Source of the DNA: Limnomonas spitsbergensis
Taxonomy: Eukaryota; Chlorophyta; Chlorophyceae; Chlamydomonadales
Length of the DNA: 64,000 nt
Direction: 5' to 3'
NCBI GenBank assembly: GCA_037349105.1
Contig: JAYJMM010000066.1
Location: 434,001 to 498,000 of the forward strand
Shown here: in pieces, positions 15,001 through 24,000 of the stretch
Layout of the letters: each line of letters starts with the position of its first letter
Numbering within the stretch: the stretch's first letter is position 1
Position numbers and translations under genes: made by a program
Notes under the pieces: generated by a model
The model's database searches: none
Seen by the model: the letters and a program-made list of their open reading frames with translations, nothing else
Told to the model about the DNA's origin: nothing

Positions 15001-18000
15001 CTGGACCACCCCATTGGCCAGCGGCTGTTGGTTTTTTCACTGCGCTCCAAACTGTCCCCTCTGGAGACTTGCGAGTCGTCTGCTGTTTCAGTGCTAGCAG
15101 ATTTACTTTGCTCCAAAACCGGCCCCCACGACACTGGTTACACTTTCTGAGGGTTGGACCAGAGTTGTGAGCTGCTTGTGCAAGCTTGAGGAGTGGGATG
15201 ACCGCAGTTTAAATCACCGACTTTTCTGACAGACATTTTCAACCAACTCTTTATAAACGGGCAGTGTTTATTCTGTAGTCTCAAACTGATTATATTTTGG
15301 AGACTATTGCCAATCAGAGCCCGAAATCTAACAAACGCACATAAATGTTCTTCAATGCTTCGTTTTGGTAGCTTGAGAACAAGATCTAAGGACTGTCAAG
15401 ACTTGGATTTCAATAATTGGGCAAAGCGCTAAAGAAATGACGAACAACCGCTGTTCATATCAACCCCACCTCATAATGTATCTCTTCCCAATGTGCAGGG
15501 ACCGATGGATTCAAATACTGCAAACCTTCACACGCATGTGGCAGCTGACCGAGGAGAAAGTATCTCTGGAAAGTCTAGCAACAGAGCAGCTGATGGCCAT
15601 ACGGCAGCTGGCACCAGAGCAGCTGGCAACCCCGGATCAGCTGGCAAACCCGGAGCAGCTGGCAACCCCGGAGCAGCTAGCGAGGGAGCAGTTTGCGCCG
15701 GAGCAGCCGGCAGTGGAGCAGCTGGCATTGGAGCAGCTGGCAACCCCGGAGCAGCTGGCAACCCTGGAGCAGCTAGCGAGGGAGCAGTTGGCGCCGGAGC
15801 AGCCGGCAGTGGAGCAGCTGGCATTGGAGCAGCTGGCAGTGGAGCAGCTGGCAGTGGAGCAGCTGGTAGTGGAGCAGCTGGCAGTGGAGCAGCTGGCAGT
15901 GGGGCAGCTAGCAATGGGGCAGCTGGCAATGGAGTAGCTGGCAGTGGAGCAGCTGGCAGTGGAGCAGCTGGCAGTGGAGCAGCTGGCAGTGGAGCAGCTG
16001 GCAGTGGAGCAGCTGGCAGTGGAGCAGCTGGCAGTGGAGCAGCTGGCAATGGAGCAGCTGGCAGTGGGGCAGCTGGCAGCGGAGCAGCTGGCAGCGGAGC
16101 AGCTGGCAGTGGAGCAGCTGGCAGCGGAGCAGCTGGCAGTGGAGCAGCTGGCAGTGGAGCAGCTGGCAGTGGAGCAGCTGGCAATGGAGCAGCTGGCAGT
16201 GGAGCAGCTGGCAGTGGAGCAGCTGGCAGTGGAGCAGCTGGCAGTGGAGCAGCTAGCTTCGAGGCAGCTAGCTCCGAAGCAGCTGGCAGTGGCGCAGCTG
16301 GCCCCGGAGCAGTTGGCAGTGGAGCAGCTAGCTCCGAAGCAGCTGGCAGTGGAGCAGCTAGCAGTGGAGCAGCTGGCCACGGAGCAGTTGGCAGTGGAGT
16401 AGCTAGCTCCGAAGCAGCTGGCAGTGGAGCAGCTGGCAGTGGCGCAGGTGGCAGTGGAGAAGCTGGCAGTGGAGGAGCTGGCAGTGGAGCAGTTAGCTCC
16501 GAAGCAGCTAGCTCCGAAGCAGCTGGCAGTGGAGCAGCTGGCAGTGGAGCAGCTGGCTGTGGAGCAGCTGGCAGTGGAGCAGCTGGCAGTGGAGCAGCTG
16601 ACACTGGAGCAGCTGGCAGTGGTGCAGTTGGCACTGGTGTGGCTGACACTGGGGCAGTTGGCAGTGGAGTAGATGGCAATGGTGCCGCGTTAGGTGGAGT
16701 AACTGGCTGTGGAGCAGCGGGTGTTGGAGCAGCGGTCAATAGTGCAGTGGGCCTTGGATCTGCCGGGACTGGACTTGTGTGTCATGAATTTACGGGCTTT
16801 GGATCAGCGGTCATTGGAGTGGTTGGTACTGCTGCCGTTGGCACTGGAGATGCGGGCACCAAGGCAACTGGTAATGGAGCAGCCATGACTGCAGTATGTG
16901 GCACTGCAGCTGGAGTCCAACCTTCAGAATGTGATGCCTCTGGTGAGGCGGCTGCATGTCGCACATGTCAACTAATTGAGCGATCTGTGACATGGAGGAT
17001 GAATGACTTATCTTGTTTTGCTGACCATGGGCTGATGCTTTGCATGCTTCTTCATCATTGTTTATTCTCAATTGTCTACCGTATCATTGATTCATTTGTG
17101 CACGTTCCTGGTAGCTCATGAGTACTTCCATCCTTCCTCCTGGCCTCTTTTGTGCAGGGGAGGCGGTGTCTCTGCCTTGCGCCATGGTTGCGCCCTCGCT
17201 TGCGGAGGTGGTTATCAGCCCCGAGCACCAAGCACTCCAGCACACCATCATAGAGGCAATTGAGGTTTTGCACCCCACACTGCAGCAGTTGTCTAGATGC
17301 TTGTTGAATGCAATGGATGTATCAGGGAGCATCAGGGGCACTGGTGGATCAGGCAGCAGGGCTGTGGGCTCGGGGTACAGCGGCGGCGGCCTGGCCCTGT
17401 CACTGGTGGATGCCCTGGCGCTTATGCGCCGGGAGGCCCCGCGTTGGTGCACCGCTTTCAACAGCGCCCGCATGCTTCTGCAGACGGGCGGAAGCCTGCC
17501 TTGCATCAAGACCCTTGGCAGTGGCGTGGGTGATGGCCTCGCAAGTGCAGAATCCGACGTTGCCTTTGAGCTCATCAAGCAGGTGGGTGCTTGACAAGTG
17601 GGTGGATTGACAGGTGGGTGGGTGGATAGGTGGGTGGATTGACAGGTGGGTGGGTGGATAGGTGGGTGGGTGGATAGGTGGGTGGGTGGATAGGTGGGTG
17701 GGTGGATAGGTGGATGGGTGGATAGGTGGGTGGGTGGATAGGTGGGTGGGTGGATAGGTGGGTGGGTGGATAGGTGGGTGGGTGGATAGGTGGGTGGGTG
17801 GATAGGTGGGTGGGTGGATAGGTGGGTGGGTGGATAGGTGGGTGGGTGGATAGGTGGGTGGGTGGATAGGTGGGTGGGTGGATAGGTGGGTGGGTGGATA
17901 GGTTTATTCACCAGGGCTGACTTAGGTTAAATCTGGAAGGCAGCTGCAGCTCATATATTGATAAGGAGCTGATTAACTCTGACCAAAATCTCGCTAACGT

Positions 18001-21000
18001 GTGCTTCTAGTAGAGAATCCTCCCCGTTTATTTCCTTTTGCTTGCACCTCCCGCTGCATGCCCCGAACAACCATTCCAGCAATATTTGTACATACGACTG
18101 CTGTGTGCTTCGTAATCCTTGCTTGCACTGATTCAGTGGTCCGGCTGCTCTGACCCTGCAACGTCCTGGTGGTTCAAGATCCTCCACCTGACCATACTGT
18201 CACATATTTAAAAAAAAACTCTATGTGCACAACAGGGCATCCAGCTTCTGCAGCGTTTCAGAGCCATTCGTTTGCAGTCGGGTGTGCTCATCGGGCTGGC
18301 CGACTCTGCTCAGAGTGAGGAGCAGGACGTCAAGGACCTGCTGTCAGATCTGCCACGCTCTAGGCTGCCCCCTGCTGTGAGGGCGCATCTGCGCCACCTT
18401 GGTGTGAAGGAAGCTGCGGTCATGCAACCGGCGGGGGGCGGCGGGGAGTTTGAGGTTGGTGGGCTGGAGGATGCAACGCCCCCCGGCCTGGGCCAAGAGG
18501 ATGCCGCCTTGAGACGCTATGCCATGTCCGATTACTTTGTCAATCAGGGGGACAGGCAGGTCATCCTGGAGAAACGCAAACTTTCTGACGAGGCAGATGG
18601 GCAGAGAGGACTCAAGCCTGGTGGCGCTCGTCCTCGAGCAGTGCCATCTATGTCTAGCCTGCTGGACAGGCTGGGACCTACGCTGGACCTCCTGAACGAC
18701 GAGATAGAGCTTAACTTCAATGATGACGATGGATCATGTATGATGGGAGGTGGCGGTGAGGGAGAGGGCGGGCAGGGGGAGGACCTGTCATCAGCTGGGC
18801 CCAGCGGCTCGCACCTTGCGGCAAGGGGGACGAACAGCAGCCATGGTGGAGCAGGCCGATTCAGTAGCTTTGTGGATGCGGAGGGTGCTGTTGTGGCTAC
18901 GGAGCAGCTCAAGGCACTGCTGGAGGGCACTCCCTCAAGCCGGAAGCGTCAGGGGCAACAGCAGCGGAAGCATGGCGCTCAGATGGGGTCCCTCAAGCCG
19001 CTCAACACGACCACCGTAACGCCGACGTATGAGGTATGAATGCCAAGCCATTGATTGGGGCCCTGAGCGCATTAAGTTTTTTATCTCTTGGCAAATTACT
19101 GGTATTGTCAGGCATAAATGTGGATGTGATGCTCCGGATGTTTGCAAATTCTGATTAAGAGACAGGTGTTTCAAACACCATCTGTTGCAGTACCGGGACT
19201 AGACACTTCTCCTGAAGAGTGGAATATATATATAATAATATATCAATTACCAAATCCTAATTTGCATGCTATGTGCCCCTCCAGGTGAGCGGCCCTACCC
19301 CTGAGGAGCAGCAGCTCCACTCCATCTCAGCTCGTGTGACATTGAACCCAAAGCTCAAGGAGAAACACCTCCGGGACTGCAACTTTGAGGTGAGGAATAA
19401 ATGTGTGCGCTTGAAGATTTTGGGCTAGCAGTTACATTACGCCCATTGAAGGACATGCCTTATTGGCCAAACCATAATTTAAATCATGTTTGCCTGGCAA
19501 CGATGCAGGACTCTGTCGTCGATGGACGTTTCTTTCTTTTGAAGTTGAGGAACACTTGCGCAGAGTATTCGAGGAGTACATGATACAACTTTGCTTGGTG
19601 TTATTAATTTTGCGTTTTGGCCTGATGTGGTGCTCAGCTGGATGTGAGTGTTACGGGACTCAACTACTTAAGAGCAATTGATCAATATTGATGGTGACCC
19701 ACAATTCTGTCTCCGGGCTACATTAACCCGCATATACATCTTCTCATATACATCCCCTCATATCCACGAGGAGATATGTCTATCCCTCACGTACATCCCA
19801 TGAAGCAAATCTCCTCCAGCATACACACCCTTCTCATCCCCTGTACCTGTGTGTTTTTCAGAACATCTACCAGCAGGCTGGAACTACCCGGGCGCAGCAG
19901 GAGCAGGCCAGGCAGGCATCAGAGGCAGCGGGCAGCTCTGCTTCAGGCAGCCATCAGGCCCCAGACCTCGCACGTGCCCTGGCCCGCCTCGACCCGTCAG
20001 AAAAGCTGAGCTACCAGAAAATGGCCGCCAGCCCCGAGATCTTGAAAGCTGTGGACTACGTGCTGCAAGTGAGTTCCCGTGCTATTGGCTTGAGTGTATA
20101 TGCCCAAGAGACGAGGAGTTGCAGAAAGCCCTTGAAAAAGGCGGCGCCCATGTTCTGTCTGCATGACCAAACTCAACGTCGTCACTTAACTTGGTCACTC
20201 ATGAGATCATGAGCATATCCAGCAGTCAGGCAGCCTGAGCCAGGCAGCCTGGCTCAGGCTACCTGGCCGCTGGACATGATGCAACTGTTGAGACACCCTC
20301 AACCCACACTATATCATGCATAAAGTAATACAGTATGTACTTCTGTATATGTTTCCCACTCGGTGGGCGCTGTTAATCAGTGCTTAAATGGGGATCCACA
20401 CCTGATGGGATGATCAGGTGCTGCGGGACAGGATGCAGCAGCTGCGAGTGGTGAGTGGCCAGGCCCATCAGCCCGAGTTGTGTATCCTGGTGGACAACAG
20501 TGGCTCCATGATGAGTAAGGGCACTGAGACCCTGGTGTCGCTGGTCATCCTGGCAGAGGTGATGCGGAAGCTGGAGTGGAGCTTCTCAGTGGTCAGGTTC
20601 GGCAACAGGGCCAGCCAGAGGGTGAGTAGCAAGGTCCGACAGGACTTCCTACGTCTCTCAGCTGTCATTCTCCAACCCAGCAGCTGGGGAGCTGTTTCAC
20701 GTGGATAGATCTATGCCTACTTACCAAAAGTAGTTATGCAAAAATGGTTCAATAGATATGCACGCTGTTGACAGGAATAAACAAATTTGTCAGGAATACA
20801 ACAGGACACTGGCATTCTTGAGCAATGCGCACCCATGACCTCCCTGCCAGAGGTTATCTGCACAACAGCGGAAGATGTTGCATGCAGTACACAGTGTACG
20901 TTATGCCAAAACATCCTGTGTTGGTAAGTCATATGTAGATTGTGGCAATCTGTTTATTTTTGCTTCCTCAAGGCTGTATCTAGCCTGTCCCTCAGCACCT

Positions 21001-24000
21001 GGCACTTGAGCTGGTGCCAGGTTGGCAATCTGTGTGCCCTGCCCTCCTTATGTCCTCTCGCAGATTCTATACGACTCCAGCCATCCCTTCTGCGCTGCAC
21101 ATGGGCAGCTGCTACTGGAGGCCTTTACCTGGTCCGAGGGCACCTACCCTGCCAGCGCATGCAGCTTTGTTGCCACCCATGTGTTCAGGTGGGTGTGGGG
21201 GGGGGCAACATTGCCTTCTTACGCTATTACCTTCAATATTTCCACCACTTAAGTGTGCCTCTGAGATAGAGGGACGGCAGCTAAACTGCTCTGCGGACGC
21301 TCTGCCTGTGCTCCTATTAGCCTTCCTCTATAAGCCTTCCTCTATCATAATTCCTGACTGTGGATGTCCGAATTTCACCCGTTGGCCAGGGAGAAGCTGA
21401 GGGATGAGGAGAAGCCCTTGAGGCATCGCGCGGTCTTGATGCTCCTGGACGGCATGACTCAGGAGAAGGAGGGTGAGGACTACCGTGCAGCACTGCAGCC
21501 CAAGGACGCTGACCTGCTGGTGCTGAACATTAAGGTATGTGTGGCTGATAAGTATGGAATCTTTTTCTGGCAACAACATGTAGGTCTGGAACTCTTTACA
21601 TGGCATCCACTTGTTGGAGGTAAACCCGTTATCTTACATCATCTATGAACTATCATCGTTAGCAACGTGGTGATCTGGGTGGGCTTTCAGGTTGTCTGTC
21701 CTTGCAGTTCCAATTGTGTTGTTTTAAACGAAAATAGCTGACTCATGGCCCGCTCCTGTTGGCTGGTGTTGCACTGCCCTCAGGACAAGCGTCAGGGCAG
21801 CCTGATGGACAGCATCAACCAGCTGTGGTCTTCGGCTGCTCTGCACTATGAGGTATGTGCTTGTCTTGATTCTGCAGACTTTGGCTTCCTGCCTTATTCT
21901 GTCCTCATAAGATGAATATATCTGCAGGACAGCATGCTGGTATGTGCCGATCCTTATTTTGCTGCTCTAATTGCATTATATGGCATGGGTGGTAGTCGTT
22001 GTTGTGTCGGTCCCTGCCCGTCAACTCCCGTCTTGCACTACAGTCCAGCCGCTCCCATTATCATCCAGTCCGCTCGGGGTATCCCTCTAGGCATCTACTC
22101 AGCCCAGCCCTGGCTATGCATGCGAGCATCGATCCTTCTGTCAAATAATGGCTCATGCTGATCAGCCTCATGCCCTTTTTTAATTCCAATCAAAATATGT
22201 TTTGAAACCAAGCCTGACTGTCATACTGCCCAGGTGCTTGACGCGGAGCATCGTGCCGACCTGCCCCAGCGCCTGACGCATCTGCTGGACAAGTACCTGT
22301 CAGGAAGGGTCCTATCTGCCACTGCAGCGGCTGAGGGGTCATCCTCAGGCAGCCTACTCACATCATGGTGAGTCTTATTTGGAGTGGCTTGCAAGCCCAG
22401 GGTGCAGCCCTCGCTGGCAAACACAAGCGCAAGCGCAGATTTCTTTGGGTGCACTCTGGAACGTCCTTGAGGGGCCGTCTAGTTTCCATCTCTAAGTTTT
22501 TTGGTCGATTATGACTCATCACGGTGTTGAGCTCACCTTTATTTTAAGCCACCTGCACAAATTGATGTCCCCGCATGATAACCGAGCATCCATGCGGTGT
22601 TGTTGCTGCTCGCAGTCTGTCCTCTGTCGCAGCTGGCCATCAGCCCGGGATGCTGGTCCAGCCGGTCCTCTCTTCTTCGAGAACCATGCCCAGCATCTGC
22701 AGCATCAGCTCGTTCATGGGCCAGCTGTCCCTGGAGCGCCTGACAGCGGAGGGCATGCCGATCCCGCAGCACTTGTACTTGGCAAGCCACCCGGCCACCC
22801 TGCTGCCCTTTGGCGACGTCCTCTCAGACCTGCCACCATTTGACCAATCTGCCTTGGATCAGCAGCGGCTAGCTGAGCTGAGTGCAGCGGACAGATTGGA
22901 GGCAGTCCTCAGCCAAGGCCTGCCCGGCTACATGGAGTGCCTGAGGGCATCACCAGTGCATACAGCCCTCAGGCAGCAGGCCATGGAGGAGTGGAAGCTG
23001 GCAGAAGCGAAGGTGAGAGTATTGCTAATTTTCAAGCCTTCGACCGGCTTAGTGATAGATTTAGGGTTGAGCGAATGTTCTGGGTCCGGGTGAAGGCTAT
23101 GTATGGTATGTATGGTGGTTTGGCCACACAGAGCCTCAGGGTGACAGCGGATCAAAGAGATCGGCCTGTTGCACACTACGGCTGGATTCTGAGAAAGCTG
23201 GGAGATTACCTTTCAGGAATCCAGATGTGTCAAGAAGAGCATCGATTGCAGGCTGTCCTTTAACACAGGGTAGTCTGGGTACCAGTGTTTCCTGTGCCTA
23301 GTAATCAACTTAGTTTCTCCAGTAACCAAAGGGCTGCACCAAATCTGGTGCCCATGCCTGCATGCTGTGATGAACAGGTGACAGCCCTGATTTCTGAGCT
23401 CACCGGCGTGTTGGAGTCGGTGGTGTTCCCCCTCAACCGCCACACCCGCACCAAGGGCGCTACCCGTGGCTCCAGCCTCCACATGCCCGGGGTGATGCGC
23501 GCCGTGGCAACTGACTTCAACTACCGGAAGATCTTTGCCGTCAAGAAAGCAGGCGGCAGCCGGGCACACAGCCTGGTGATTGCGCTGGACGTCTCCCTCT
23601 CCATGCACGGCCTCGCTGCCTCAGCCGCTATGGAGGCGCTGGTGGCGCTCATATCGTCCCTGCAGCAGATGGGGATGGACTTCTCTCTCATCACCTTTGG
23701 CTCCTGCGTGACGCTGCTCAAGGCCGAGGCCGACCCCTGGGATTCCGACACGGCCTTTGCCTTGCTCAGCAGCCTCGCCTTTGACCAACAGTCTGAGTCC
23801 CAGGATGCGGCCGCCATTGATGTGGCAGTGGACCTGCTGAGTGCAGGCAGCCGAAGGGGCAGCCGGAATGTCTTGGTCATCACAGACGGGTACGGGACCA
23901 GTGGTGCCCTGCAGCTTGCCCAAGCACAGGTCCGTGCCCAGGAGGCACGAGTGCGGGTGGTCGGCCTGGGCATTGGCCTGGAGCGTACGGCAGTGGACCG

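Noticed and set aside
15528..16739. Minus-strand open frames of 403 and 247 codons (Leu-Pro-Ala-Ala and Ala-Ser-Cys repeats).
   Set aside because: They mirror the 15-bp coding repeat on the plus strand, whose frame is fixed by both neighbouring splice phases.
15600..17905. Regular spacing of repeats suggested a CRISPR-like array.
   Set aside because: Units are contiguous without unique spacers, and the genome is eukaryotic.
17084..17911. Minus-strand frame of 275 codons with Pro-Thr-His repeats.
   Set aside because: It is the translation of the 12-bp intronic minisatellite plus the complement of an exon.
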